Part shown: piece by piece, positions 16,867 to 25,755 of the stretch | How positions within the stretch are numbered: the stretch's first letter is position 1 | Layout: each line of letters begins with the position of its first letter | Assembly (NCBI GenBank): GCA_041913045.1 | Contig: JAYSGB010000008.1 | Span: forward strand, 58,667 to 122,666 | Source: CAMLOF01 sp041913045 | GTDB taxonomy: Bacteria > Pseudomonadota > Gammaproteobacteria > Burkholderiales > Burkholderiaceae_C | Direction: 5' to 3' | Length of the DNA stretch: 64,000 nt | Program-made: the position numbers and the translations under genes | The notes under the pieces: generated by a model | Databases searched by the model: none | Seen by the model: only the letters and a program-made list of their open reading frames with translations | Told to the model about the DNA's origin: nothing

Positions 16867-18462
16867 TCAGGCGCTGACCGCCGACGTGGCCGTGAAGTGC
16901 TCTGCTTCCATTACACGCAGGTCGGCTGCCACCAGCGGGCGGAAGTCCATCTGGTCGAGCACGTCGCGCTGCAGGTCAATGCCGGGGGCAATCTCGAACA
17001 GCTCCACCCCCTGCGGCGTGAGGCGGAAGCTGGCACGCTCGGTCAGGTAGAGCACCTGCTGCCCGCGCACCAGGCCCTGCGGGCCGCTGAAGGTGATCTG
17101 GTCCACCTTCTTCACGAGCTTGCGAACGCCGCCTTGCTGAAGCACGCGCATCTGGCCGTCGCCGGTTTGCAGCTTCACGCCCTTGGCGGCCAACGTGCCG
17201 CAGAACACCACCTTGCGCGCGTTCTGCGCGATGTCGATGAAGCCGCCGGGACCCACGGTCACACCACCCAGGCGTGAGACGTTGACGCTGCCTTCTTCGT
17301 CGAACTCGCCGAAGCCGAGGAAGGCAATGTCCAGCCCGCCGCCGCCGTAGAAGTCGAACTGCGTGGCGGCGTCCAGCATGGCCGTGGCGTTGCGCGCGTA
17401 GCCGAACAGCACGCCGTCCATCAGCGTGCCGCCGTAGGTGCCGTGTTCAATGGTCTGGTAGATGCGGTGCTGCTCGTTGCGCGCGGCAATCAGCTTGGCC
17501 ACGGCGTCGGGCACGCCCACGCCGTAGTTGATGACCGGGCGCGCCTTGCCGGTGTTGAACAGCTCCACGGCGGCGCGGCGGGCCACGGCCTGGCGTTCGC
17601 TGAAGGCTTCCTGCGAAGCTGCCAGTTCGCGCGCGTGGTCTTCGGCTTCGCTGGCGTGTCGGGCGTCGCCGGTGAGTTCGCCGCTGAAGGCCGGGTCGAA
17701 CGGGATGGCGTAGCTGGTCTGCTGGTACGGGTCCACCACGATGGCATCTACCCAGGCCGAGGGAATGCGTACCTCGCGCGCCTTGAGTGCGCCCTTGGGC
17801 AGGCGTTCCTTCACCTGCACGATCACCTTGCCGCCGCTGTTGCGTGCGGCCAGCGCGAGCGATTGGGCGTCGAGGTTGGCGGCCTCGTGCTCGAAGCTGA
17901 TGTTGCCGTCTTCATCGGCGGCGCTGGCACGCACGATGGCCACGTGGATGGGGAAGGGTTTGTAGCGCAGGTACTCGTGCCCGTCGATATGGATGACCTC
18001 TGCCAGATCGTCCTTGGCGGCGTCGTTCATGCGGCCGCCGCCGAAGCGCGGGTCGCACACGGTGCCCAGGCCGACGTGGCTGATGAGGCCAGGCCGGCCC
18101 GCGCCGATCTCGCGCATCAACTGGCTGCTGACCCCGCCGGGCAGGATGTAGGCCTCGATCTTGTTGTCCAGCGCCAGCTGCTGCATGGCGGGAGACCACA
18201 CCCAATGCCCGCCGATGACGCGCTTGACCAGCCCTTCATGGGCGAAGCAGTTCATGCCCTTGGTCTTCTTGTCGCCAATGCCCAGTGCGTGCATGACGGT
18301 GAGGTTGCGCGGCTGCTGCGTGGCCAGGTAGCGGGCCTGCACGGCCTCGAACAGGTAGGTGGCTTCCATCAGGCCGCCACCGCCGCCCATCAGGCCCACG
18401 GTGTCGCCGTCCTGAATAAGTTGTGCCGCCTCGGCGGCCGTCATGAATTTGCTGTCACTCAT
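16867..18462 (-). CDS. Acyl-CoA:acetate/propionate CoA-transferase (YdiF/Pct type, fused subunits)
   Basis: The 531-residue family I CoA-transferase joins the alpha and beta halves in one chain. It moves CoA from acetyl-CoA or a similar donor to a carboxylic acid through a glutamyl-CoA intermediate. The catalytic residue is Glu339 in the TIEHGTYGG motif, and the glycine-rich GLMGGGGGLM near residue 23 and GLGTVCDPRFGGGRMN are family landmarks. It follows the acyl-CoA dehydrogenase gene by 12 bases. I infer that the pair activates a carboxylate and then desaturates its CoA thioester. The natural acid is unknown. Confidence 0.85.
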   Translation of the reverse strand: MSDSKFMTAAEAAQLIQDGDTVGLMGGGGGLMEATYLFEAVQARYLATQQPRNLTVMHALGIGDKKTKGMNCFAHEGLVKRVIGGHWVWSPAMQQLALDNKIEAYILPGGVSSQLMREIGAGRPGLISHVGLGTVCDPRFGGGRMNDAAKDDLAEVIHIDGHEYLRYKPFPIHVAIVRASAADEDGNISFEHEAANLDAQSLALAARNSGGKVIVQVKERLPKGALKAREVRIPSAWVDAIVVDPYQQTSYAIPFDPAFSGELTGDARHASEAEDHARELAASQEAFSERQAVARRAAVELFNTGKARPVINYGVGVPDAVAKLIAARNEQHRIYQTIEHGTYGGTLMDGVLFGYARNATAMLDAATQFDFYGGGGLDIAFLGFGEFDEEGSVNVSRLGGVTVGPGGFIDIAQNARKVVFCGTLAAKGVKLQTGDGQMRVLQQGGVRKLVKKVDQITFSGPQGLVRGQQVLYLTERASFRLTPQGVELFEIAPGIDLQRDVLDQMDFRPLVAADLRVMEAEHFTATSAVSA

Positions 18463-18474
18463 GGCTGGCTCCGT

Positions 18475-19635
18475 TCAACGGTGCACGTCGAAGAGGGCTG
18501 CGCCCTTCTTCATTGCGCTCTTGGCAATCACGCCACGGTGGATTTCGCTGGTGCCGTCGAAGATGCGGTAGATGCGGGAGTCGCGGTAGTAACGCTCGAT
18601 GGGCAGTTCCTTGCAGAAGCCCATGCCGCCGAACACCTGCACGGCGCGGTCCACCACGCGGCCCAGCGTCTCGGCGGCGTGCACCTTGACCATGGCGATC
18701 TGCTCGCGTGCGTCCAGGCCTTGGTCCAGCATCCACGCGGCGTGATAGACCATCCAGCGCGCAGCGTTGATCTCTATCACGCTGTCGGCCAGCATCTGCT
18801 GCACCATCTGGAAGTCGCCAATGCGCTGGCCGAACTGCTTGCGGTCGTTGGCGTAGGCGACCATCATTTCGCACACGTGGCTGGCCTTGCCCACGGCGCG
18901 CGCCCCCACCTGCGCCAGGCGCACCACGTTGAGCGCGCCCATGGCCAGCTTGAAGCCCTGGCCCTGTTCGCCCAGCAGTGCGGCGTCTTCCAGTTCCACG
19001 TTGTCGAAGAACAGTTCCAGGTGGGGCGTGCCGCGCAGGCCCATCATCTTCTGGTCCTTGCCCACGGTGAAGCCGGGCAGGCCCTTGTCCACCATGAACA
19101 TGCTGATTTCTTTTTCACCCGTGCGTGCGGAGACGAGGAAGAAGTCGCTCCACTCGCCGTCGCTGATGAAGTGCTTGCTGCCGTTGAGCACCCAGCCGTT
19201 GGCGGTCTTGCGCGCGGTGGTCTTGATGCCTGCGGCGTCGGAGCCCGCGCCGGATTCGGTGATGGTGATGGCGCAGGTGCGCTTGCCTTCCACGGCGGGC
19301 TTGAGCCAGCGTTCCACCTGTTCGCCCTTGCAGTGCAGCAGGGGTTCGTAAACGTTGCCGAAGGCGCGGCGGATAAGGATGTCGGTGGTGTGGCCGAACT
19401 GCTCTTCACACAGGATGCGGTCCATGTTGGACAGGCCGCCGCCACCCAGCTCGGCGGGCATGTTCATGGCGTACAGGCCGAGCGACTTGGCCTTGTCGTG
19501 GATGGCCTGGGCCTTGCCGGGGTCCAGGAAGCCTTTGTCCTCGATCTCGTCTTCCAGTGGCTTGAGTTCTTCGGCAATGAAACGGCGCACCGTCTCGATC
19601 ATCATCTTCTGTTCGTCGTTCAGGGAAAAGTCCAT
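18475..19635 (-). CDS. Acyl-CoA dehydrogenase
   Basis: The 386-residue flavoenzyme introduces an alpha-beta double bond into an acyl-CoA and passes electrons to ETF. Start is set at ATG 19635 (MDFSLNDEQ), the standard family N-terminus. The FAD/substrate signatures CAITITESGAGSD and GSKHFISDGEWSD are intact, and the C-terminal ARWMVYHAAWMLDQG and FDGTSEIHRG motifs fit. At the position of the catalytic base in medium-chain enzymes (Glu in YEGT) this protein has Asp360. That substitution occurs in some branched or unusual-substrate members and may mark specificity. It is co-transcribed with the CoA-transferase. Confidence 0.88.
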   Translation of the reverse strand: MDFSLNDEQKMMIETVRRFIAEELKPLEDEIEDKGFLDPGKAQAIHDKAKSLGLYAMNMPAELGGGGLSNMDRILCEEQFGHTTDILIRRAFGNVYEPLLHCKGEQVERWLKPAVEGKRTCAITITESGAGSDAAGIKTTARKTANGWVLNGSKHFISDGEWSDFFLVSARTGEKEISMFMVDKGLPGFTVGKDQKMMGLRGTPHLELFFDNVELEDAALLGEQGQGFKLAMGALNVVRLAQVGARAVGKASHVCEMMVAYANDRKQFGQRIGDFQMVQQMLADSVIEINAARWMVYHAAWMLDQGLDAREQIAMVKVHAAETLGRVVDRAVQVFGGMGFCKELPIERYYRDSRIYRIFDGTSEIHRGVIAKSAMKKGAALFDVHR

Positions 19636-19838
19636 GGTGTTCTCGCTTGGCAAATGGGGTTGAATGGGCGCGCGGACGCATGCCGCCCGCGCTGCAGCAG
19701 GGTGCTTGTGTTCTGGAGGCGGCGCCGCCCGTGCAAGGGTGGCGCGGGTTGGGCGCTAGGCGCTGCTGAACCAGCGCGCCCCAAAGAAGAAGGGCAGACG
19801 CGAAAGGGTGTCGAAGCGCACGAGCATGTTGTTCACCC

Positions 19839-20657
19839 TTACAAGTACGGGCGGCTAGCGGCCAGGCAGGTGGCGGCCCATTCGTCCACGCTCTGGGTTT
19901 TTTCGCGCTCCAGGTGCACCACTTCGACGCTGATGGGCAGGTCGGCGGGCAGGGCCTGGAACAGTCCGTGCAGGTCGATGTTGCCTTCGCCCGGCAGCAG
20001 CCGTTCACAGCGCGCAGTGTGGATCATCTGCTCGGTGGTGAAGTGTGTGCCCGCCTCGGCATCGCAGATCTGGGCGTAGTGCAGCAGTTCGCGCGGGATG
20101 GCGCGGATGTCGTCGAGCGTGGTGTGCGAGCGGCCGAAGTGCAGCGCGTCCACCAGGATGCCTGCGTTGGCGGGGGTGCCTGCATTGCGCACGATGCGCA
20201 GGGCGGACTGGGCGTTGGGCACCGCGGTCCAGGGCATGAATTCCAGGTCGGCTGTCATGCCGTAGGGAGCCATCACTTCGCACAGGCGGGCGTAGTTGGC
20301 GGTGAGGCGGGCTTCGTCGGTGTCGTCACCGGCCACGAGGATGGCCTTGGCCTTGAGCGCAGCGCCTGCGTCGTAGAGGGCGTCCCAGGTGTGGGGGTTG
20401 AAGTCGGCGCCAATGCGGATGATTTCCAGGTCGAACACGCCCACGCCGGTGTCGCGTTGCACTGCCAGGGTTTCGCGCAGCACGTCAGGCTGGCCCAGCA
20501 GGTGTTGCTGCGGTGCGCCGGGCGCGTTGGGCCACAGGCGAAGGCCGACGAAGCCGTAGCCTTGGCGTGCGGCCACGGCGATGGCTTCTGCGGGGGTGCA
20601 GCGGTGGGAGCTCAGGTAGGCCAGGGATAGGGCTCGGGTGTCGTCCTGCTTTGTCAT
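19839..20657 (-). CDS. Sugar phosphate isomerase/epimerase-like TIM-barrel protein
   Basis: The 272-residue xylose-isomerase-like barrel belongs to the same fold as the dehydroshikimate dehydratase at 8680 but is clearly a different subgroup. Likely metal ligands are the Glu in LEFMPWTAV, the Asp/His in LVDALHFGRS, and the Glu in SVEVVHLERE. It may be an inosose-type dehydratase, a ketose epimerase or a second hydroaromatic dehydratase. It lies alone on the minus strand, 200 bases upstream of the acyl-CoA dehydrogenase, with repeat copy C directly before its start. The 203-base gap after it holds nothing I recognise. Confidence 0.72.
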   Translation of the reverse strand: MTKQDDTRALSLAYLSSHRCTPAEAIAVAARQGYGFVGLRLWPNAPGAPQQHLLGQPDVLRETLAVQRDTGVGVFDLEIIRIGADFNPHTWDALYDAGAALKAKAILVAGDDTDEARLTANYARLCEVMAPYGMTADLEFMPWTAVPNAQSALRIVRNAGTPANAGILVDALHFGRSHTTLDDIRAIPRELLHYAQICDAEAGTHFTTEQMIHTARCERLLPGEGNIDLHGLFQALPADLPISVEVVHLEREKTQSVDEWAATCLAASRPYL

Positions 20658-20687
20658 TGGTTGTCCTTATTGGAGGCTGGTTGGCGG

Positions 20688-21206
20688 GCCAAGGCGTGTG
20701 CGCCCAGGGGCTGGCGCTTCAACGAGGTGGCCCCTGCGCAGCTCGATGCCGTGGCCACGCGGCAGAAACTCCCTACACGTTTGTAGCGAAACGCTCCGGT
20801 CGGACATCTGCCGCAAGTCAGTTACGAAGCGCGCTGCGCGCGCAGCCACGGCATCTGCGCTTCTCGGCACCTCGCAAGGCGCGCCAGCCCCTGGGCGCAC
20901 ACGCCTTGACAGAAGCACGGTTGGCACACCACCGTTGGCGCTCCACCATCTTGGTTGGCTGCGGCAGGCCTGGCCCTGTGGGGGCGATTTCTGTGGCGGC
21001 TGTGGCCGCCTGTCTGGGGCTGGGCGCGCGTTAGCGCGCTTCGTGAACTGACTTGCGGCGGCTGTTTGAGCGGAGCGCTGCAAGCGCGCAGAGAGTTCCG
21101 CCGCACCGGCCCCAGACAGGTGGACGCAGCGGAGTCGGCGCCCTGGCGCCGACCGCCACAGCATGAGCCCCTGCAGGGCCAGGCCTGCCGCAGCAAGCGA
21201 GGTCCA
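20688..21206. repeat. Dispersed double-hairpin repeat, copy C
   Basis: This is an inverted copy of element A and runs parallel to B. It begins with GCCAAGGCGTGTGCGCCCAG and ends with GAGGTCCACG; internal blocks such as GACATCTGCCGCAAGTCAG and GGCGCCCTGGCGCC-type stems match A on the opposite strand. It fills the gap between the TIM-barrel gene and the NIPSNAP gene (20658-21286). No protein is encoded. Together with A it forms a pair of long inverted repeats about 14 kb apart. Confidence 0.85.
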
Positions 21207-21286
21207 CGCAACCGGTGCACGACCAGTAGCGCCCGCGAGGTTCAACTCACGGGCAGGCGAACGCCAGTCAACGAGTCGGTCGTGTT

Positions 21287-21913
21287 TCACTTCAGCGGCG
21301 AAATGGCGGTGGGCAGAGCGATGGTGGAGACCATGTTTGTGGTCAGGTGCGCCGGGCCACCCTTCGGCGGCCAGATGCCTTGGGCCACCGCGTCAGCGCG
21401 AATCTGGCTGCGGGCGTTCAGGCTCTCGTACGCCCAGATGTTGGTGAAGCGCAGCGGCCCGTCCAGCGCCACCATCGCCACCACACAGGGCGAAAGCTTT
21501 TCGCGCGGCGGCACGTACTGTTCCCACAAGTCGATGGTGGGCTGCACGCCGCCCGGCTTGATGCCGTAGGTTCGGATCTCGTATACCGGGCCGCTGATGC
21601 CCGATTCGGCGCTGGGGCGCACCGGTTTCATCCACGGGAAGCCCTGGTAGCTGTGCTGCTCCAGGCTCTGGAAAATCTCACCGCAGCCAAACGGGCTGGC
21701 ACTTTGCTGCGTGCGTTCGCGTTCGGCACGCAGCGCGTCCAGCGTGTCAAAGCCGCGCAGCACGATCATCTGGTTGAGCACACCAATGTCGGTGAACCAG
21801 CAGCCCAGCAGTTCGCCGCGCGCCTCGGGGGCGGTGCAGAAGGCATGCACGTTCTGCGACGCCTGGGCGGCGGTGCCGAAAGGCAGGGTCATGGTGGCGA
21901 GTTCGTAATACAT
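21287..21913 (-). CDS. NIPSNAP-family protein
   Basis: The 208-residue soluble protein has the two-copy NIPSNAP ferredoxin-like barrel; the second copy is visible around YEIRTYGIKPGGVQPTIDLW and the first around YYELATMTLPFG. NIPSNAP proteins are usually of unknown function but often accompany oxidoreductases in catabolic clusters. It starts four bases after the stop of the flavoprotein gene, so it is probably the last gene of a four-gene operon read from 25.6 kb. Confidence 0.8.
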   Translation of the reverse strand: MYYELATMTLPFGTAAQASQNVHAFCTAPEARGELLGCWFTDIGVLNQMIVLRGFDTLDALRAERERTQQSASPFGCGEIFQSLEQHSYQGFPWMKPVRPSAESGISGPVYEIRTYGIKPGGVQPTIDLWEQYVPPREKLSPCVVAMVALDGPLRFTNIWAYESLNARSQIRADAVAQGIWPPKGGPAHLTTNMVSTIALPTAISPLK

Positions 21914-21917
21914 GGTT

Positions 21918-23708
21918 TCAGGCTCCGTGGGGTGCCGCGCTGGCCGGAATGGCCGCTGTGGCGGCAGGGGAAAAGTTGGTCAAGGGGGTGCGGGCCGGGT
22001 CCACGCCCGCAGCGTGGTGCGCAGCCAGGTAGCCGAAGGTCATGGCCGGGCCCAGCGTGATGCCGCCGCTCGGGTAGTTGCCACCCATCATGCTGCTCAT
22101 GTCGTTGCCGCCCGCGTACAGGCCTGCAATGGCAGCCCCCTGCGAATCCAGGGCCTGCGCGTGGTCGTTCACGCGCAGCCCGGCGAAGGTGCCCAGGCTG
22201 CCCATCACCACCTTCACGGCGTAGAAGGGGCCCTGTTCCAGCGGTGCCATGCAGGCGTTGGCATGGCCCGCCGCTGCGTCACCCTGGATGCGGTTGTACG
22301 GGGTTTCGCCCTTGGCAAAGTCGTCGTCGCGGCCCACACGGGCCATGGTGTTGTAGCGCTGCACTGTGGTTTGCAGTGCGTTGGCGTCTATGCCGCAGGT
22401 CTGCGCCAGTTCGGCCAGGGTGCGGCCACGCTGCAGGTAGCCATTGCGCAGCCATGGGCCCAGCGGCATGGGCGCGGGCTTGACGGCGCCCAGCCCGTAG
22501 CGGCGGATGAAACGGTGGTCGCACACCAGCCAGGCTTCGGGTTTGGCACCGGCGGGGGTGGCGCGCAGCAGCGCCTGCATCACGTCGTGGTAGGAGTCGG
22601 CCTCGTTGCCAAAGCGCTGGCCCTGGCGTGTCACCGCGATCAGGCCGGGCTTGGCCCGTTCGATCAGGTGCGGGAAGTGGGCAAAGCTGCCGTCGCTGCG
22701 CGGCACCAGCGACACGGGCGCGAGCGCCGCCGCCTGCACCAGGTCGCGGGCCACCACGCCACCGGCAGATTCGCCCAGGCGCAGGCCGTCGCCGGTGTTG
22801 CCCCACGAGGCGGCAGACCAGTGTTCGCGGCCCGTGGGCGCGTGCGGCAGCAGGGCGCGCTTGCGCTCCACGTCGTGCGGGAAGCCGCCGCAGGCCAGCA
22901 CCACGCCCCGGCGTGCACGGATGGTCACTTCGCCTTCAGGTGTGGCAGCCACCGCGCCACAAACGCGTTCATCGTCGCGCAGCAGCCGTTTGACCGGGCT
23001 GTTCACGCGAATGTCCACACCCCGCTCCAGGGCAGACTTGGCCAGCGCCGCTACCAGGGCGTTGCCGTTGACCAGCCGCATGCCGCGCCCATGCAGCAGC
23101 AGGTCTTTCCAGTGGCGCAGCACCAGCCGCGTCACGTACACGAAGGATGGCCAGGCGCGCAGCGCATTGAGGAAGTGGCGCAGCTCTGCGCCCGATGCAA
23201 TGCCCATGCCCCACAGCGTGGTTTCGGGCAGGGGTGGTTTCAGGTCGCGGATGCGCGGGCCCAGTGAGCGGCCGTCGAAGGCGGCGGCGCACAGCGAGCG
23301 GCCGCCCTTGGATGCGTGCGGCGAACGTCCGTGGAAATCCGGGATGACGTTGCCATCCATGAAGTGCAACGCAGTCTTCGTGCTGAAGAAATCCGCCATG
23401 CGGGGCGCGTGTTCCAGGAATGTGCGCGCGCGGGTTTCGTCAAAGCGCTCGCCCAGTTCGTGGTGCAGGTAACCCAGCGGCTCGTCGATGTTCTCGACAA
23501 TGCCTGCGGCTTGCGCCAGCGGGTTGCGGGGCACCCACATCCAGCCGCCCGACCAGGCTGTGGTGCCGCCGAACTGCGGCTCCTTTTCCAGAACGATGAC
23601 CTTGAGCCCCAGGTGTGCAGCGGTCACCGCAGCAGACAGACCGCCCGCACCAGAGCCGATGACCAGCAGGTCGCAATCAAGAGAGGACTGGGTATCGGCA
23701 GCGGGCAT
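21918..23708 (-). CDS. FAD-dependent oxidoreductase, 3-ketosteroid delta-1-dehydrogenase/fumarate-reductase-flavoprotein-like
   Basis: The 596-residue flavoprotein starts with an FAD-binding Rossmann motif (GSGAGG at residues 18-23, Glu41) and GGTTAWSGGWMWVP. It ends with GGNDMSSMMGG followed by NYPSGGITLGPA (Tyr545, Gly549). The late Tyr and Gly match the residues that bind the keto oxygen in 3-ketosteroid dehydrogenases. It should therefore desaturate a cyclic ketone next to its carbonyl. In this cluster a hydroaromatic keto acid is a better guess than a steroid, because no other steroid genes are present. It shares an operon with IclR and Gfo/Idh genes and has a paralog at 26553. Confidence 0.82.
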   Translation of the reverse strand: MPAADTQSSLDCDLLVIGSGAGGLSAAVTAAHLGLKVIVLEKEPQFGGTTAWSGGWMWVPRNPLAQAAGIVENIDEPLGYLHHELGERFDETRARTFLEHAPRMADFFSTKTALHFMDGNVIPDFHGRSPHASKGGRSLCAAAFDGRSLGPRIRDLKPPLPETTLWGMGIASGAELRHFLNALRAWPSFVYVTRLVLRHWKDLLLHGRGMRLVNGNALVAALAKSALERGVDIRVNSPVKRLLRDDERVCGAVAATPEGEVTIRARRGVVLACGGFPHDVERKRALLPHAPTGREHWSAASWGNTGDGLRLGESAGGVVARDLVQAAALAPVSLVPRSDGSFAHFPHLIERAKPGLIAVTRQGQRFGNEADSYHDVMQALLRATPAGAKPEAWLVCDHRFIRRYGLGAVKPAPMPLGPWLRNGYLQRGRTLAELAQTCGIDANALQTTVQRYNTMARVGRDDDFAKGETPYNRIQGDAAAGHANACMAPLEQGPFYAVKVVMGSLGTFAGLRVNDHAQALDSQGAAIAGLYAGGNDMSSMMGGNYPSGGITLGPAMTFGYLAAHHAAGVDPARTPLTNFSPAATAAIPASAAPHGA

Positions 23709-23725
23709 GGCGGGTTGAGCGCGGG

Positions 23726-24559
23726 TCAGACCGCGTAGATGGGCTTGCGGCCGTCAGCGGCGGGGGTGCCGCCGGTTTCGGCCGTGAGGTTGAAGAAGGG
23801 CGATGCACCGCTGGCCGCAGCCAGTTGCGCAGCGGTGGAAATCAGCTCGGGCGCCAGAGCGAGCATGCGCTCTTGCGTGAAACGCACGGTGGGGCCTGCG
23901 ATGGTGATGACGCCGATGGCAGGTTGACCTTGAAAGCGCACCGGTGCCGACATGGCCGACAGGCCGAGGCTGTAGGTGTCGGTGGTCATGCTGTAGCCGC
24001 GTTCGCGTGTGGCGTGCACGGCCTCCAGCACCGCTTGCAGGGTGGTGGGGGCGGCGGGGCCGAACTGCTCGGGCAGGCCAATGCCTTGTTTGGCCACCAG
24101 CGCCAGTGCTGCGTCGTCGCTCATGGTGGACATCCAAGCCCAGCCGGACGACGAGCACGACAGGCGCGCGTCGCTGCCCATGTCGGGGTCGTAGCGCAGG
24201 CCTTGGCGTGCGCCTTGGGCGCGCGCCACCCAGGTGAGGCGTTCGCCGTCCACCACCGACAGGCGCACCAGCTCGCCCGACACTTCGGCCAGGCGGTTCA
24301 GCAGCGGCTGCGCAATGTCCACGATGCCGCTGTTGCTCAGGTAGCTCAGCCCCATGGACACGAGCTTGGTGGTCAGCAGGTAGTCGCCATGGCCGCGTGC
24401 CTGGCGCACGTAGCCCAGGCGCACCAAGTCGGCCAGCAGGCGGTGCACCGCGCTGCGCGGTATGTTGAGCTGGTCGGCAATGGCGGCCAGTTCCATGCCC
24501 TCGCCATGTTGCGAGAGCAGTTCCAGGATGCCGAGGGTGCGTTCGAGTACGCCGTTCAT
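23726..24559 (-). CDS. IclR-family transcriptional regulator
   Basis: The 277-residue regulator has an N-terminal winged helix (MNGVLERTLGILELL, IPRSAVHRLLADLVRLGYV, residues 1-55) and an IclR ligand-binding domain with the SxSSxG-like segment LSCSSSGWAW. It differs from the PcaR-like protein at 6856. It lies inside the minus-strand operon between the flavoprotein and the Gfo/Idh gene, so it probably autoregulates that operon and the divergent AroE/flavoprotein operon through the palindrome at 25686-25698. Confidence 0.85.
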   Translation of the reverse strand: MNGVLERTLGILELLSQHGEGMELAAIADQLNIPRSAVHRLLADLVRLGYVRQARGHGDYLLTTKLVSMGLSYLSNSGIVDIAQPLLNRLAEVSGELVRLSVVDGERLTWVARAQGARQGLRYDPDMGSDARLSCSSSGWAWMSTMSDDAALALVAKQGIGLPEQFGPAAPTTLQAVLEAVHATRERGYSMTTDTYSLGLSAMSAPVRFQGQPAIGVITIAGPTVRFTQERMLALAPELISTAAQLAAASGASPFFNLTAETGGTPAADGRKPIYAV

Positions 24560-24581
24560 ATGGGTTTTCTCCGGTTCCGAA

Positions 24582-25625
24582 TTACCCGGGCAGAGTACAG
24601 GAAACGGCCTGTCCGCTGACGGCTGCCTCGTGCACGGCCAGCGTGGCCTGCAGGGTGCGCAAGCCGTCCAGCGCGCTGCACAGCGGCGCCTCGCGGCCTT
24701 CGATCACAGCGGCAAAGTGCTGCAGCTGGCGTTCGTACGGGTCGGCGGTGTGCACCATGGTTTGTTCGCGTGTCATCTCGGCGTGCCACTGGCGCTCGCC
24801 CCGGTAGCCCCACAGGGCCAGGTCGGGCAACGATAGCGAGCCATGCGTGCCCGCGATGAAATGCGACTGCACCTCCTGGCGCGGGTATTGGCCTTGTTCG
24901 CCCGCGCAAAAGTCCCAGCACCAGGGCGAGGCCGCTGTGTCAGACACCACCACGGTGCCCAACGCGCCGTTGTCAAAGCGCAGCACTGCGGCTGCTGTGT
25001 CCTCCACCTCGTAGCCGCGCACGGCATGGCTGTCCACGGCCTGCACCGATGTGATCTCGCCCACCAGGAAGCGCAGCATGTCAATGTCGTGGATCAGGTT
25101 GATCAGCACCGGGCCGCCACCGGCCTGGCGGCGCCAGGCCACGTCGAAGTAGCTGTCGGGCTTGAGGAACATGGCAAACACCATGGCCGACACGAGGCGG
25201 CCCAGCCGCCCCTGCTCGATCAGCTCGCGGGCGCGCCGGTTGATGGGGTTGTGGCGCCGGTGGTGCCCCACCAGCACGGGGGTCTTGTGGGTGGCCACGG
25301 CATCCACCAGGCGCTGCGCGTCGGCAACGGTGTCGGCAATGGGCTTTTCCACCAGCGCGGGAATGCCGCGCGCCAGGCAGTCGCTGGCCACGGCCACGTG
25401 AGTGGCGTTGGGGGTGGCCACGATGGCGCCTTGCGGGCGGGCCTGGTCCAGCAGGCTCAGATGGTCGGCAAACCAGGGGGCGCCCACGCTGCGCGCCAGG
25501 GCCTCGCCTGCGGGCGTCGGGTCCGCAATGCCCGCCAGTTCCAGGTTGGGCGCGCGCAGGATGCGGTCAACGTGTGTGCGGCCGATGGCGCCGGCGCCAA
25601 TCACTGCAAGGCGGGTGGGGTTCAT
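24582..25625 (-). CDS. Gfo/Idh/MocA-family NAD(P)-dependent oxidoreductase
   Basis: The 347-residue enzyme has an N-terminal Rossmann fold (LAVIGAGAIGRTHVDRIL), the EKPIADT motif near residue 95 carrying the catalytic Lys, and a C-terminal alpha/beta domain with the FDNGALGTVVVSDTA strand. Such enzymes oxidise or reduce hydroxyl groups on sugars, inositols and related cyclic polyols. Start at ATG 25625. It is the first gene of the minus-strand operon. A cyclic polyhydroxy substrate would fit the AroE-like and flavoprotein neighbours. Confidence 0.87.
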   Translation of the reverse strand: MNPTRLAVIGAGAIGRTHVDRILRAPNLELAGIADPTPAGEALARSVGAPWFADHLSLLDQARPQGAIVATPNATHVAVASDCLARGIPALVEKPIADTVADAQRLVDAVATHKTPVLVGHHRRHNPINRRARELIEQGRLGRLVSAMVFAMFLKPDSYFDVAWRRQAGGGPVLINLIHDIDMLRFLVGEITSVQAVDSHAVRGYEVEDTAAAVLRFDNGALGTVVVSDTAASPWCWDFCAGEQGQYPRQEVQSHFIAGTHGSLSLPDLALWGYRGERQWHAEMTREQTMVHTADPYERQLQHFAAVIEGREAPLCSALDGLRTLQATLAVHEAAVSGQAVSCTLPG

Positions 25626-25685
25626 GGGGTTTGTCTCGCTTTGTGGGTCTGCTTTGGTGTGAGTGTATTGAAAAACAGAACGAAA

Positions 25686-25698
25686 TTCAATAGTTGAA
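25686..25698. promoter_or_regulatory. Candidate IclR operator in a divergent promoter
   Basis: TTCAATAGTTGAA is a perfect five-base-arm palindrome with a three-base centre, in an A/T-rich 130-base region between the divergent Gfo/Idh and AroE-like genes. It follows the same TTCRA-n3-TYGAA pattern as the site at 28395-28413. Confidence 0.5.
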
Positions 25699-25755
25699 CA
25701 GTATTCCACTTTTATGTATGATCCGCTCCACACCCTGACAACAAGGCTGAGAGAC

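Noticed and set aside
17443..20079. Plus-strand 878-residue frame across the CoA-transferase and acyl-CoA dehydrogenase genes
   Set aside because: Shadow of two well-supported minus-strand genes; the composition (His, Gly, Ala, Val) has no domain.
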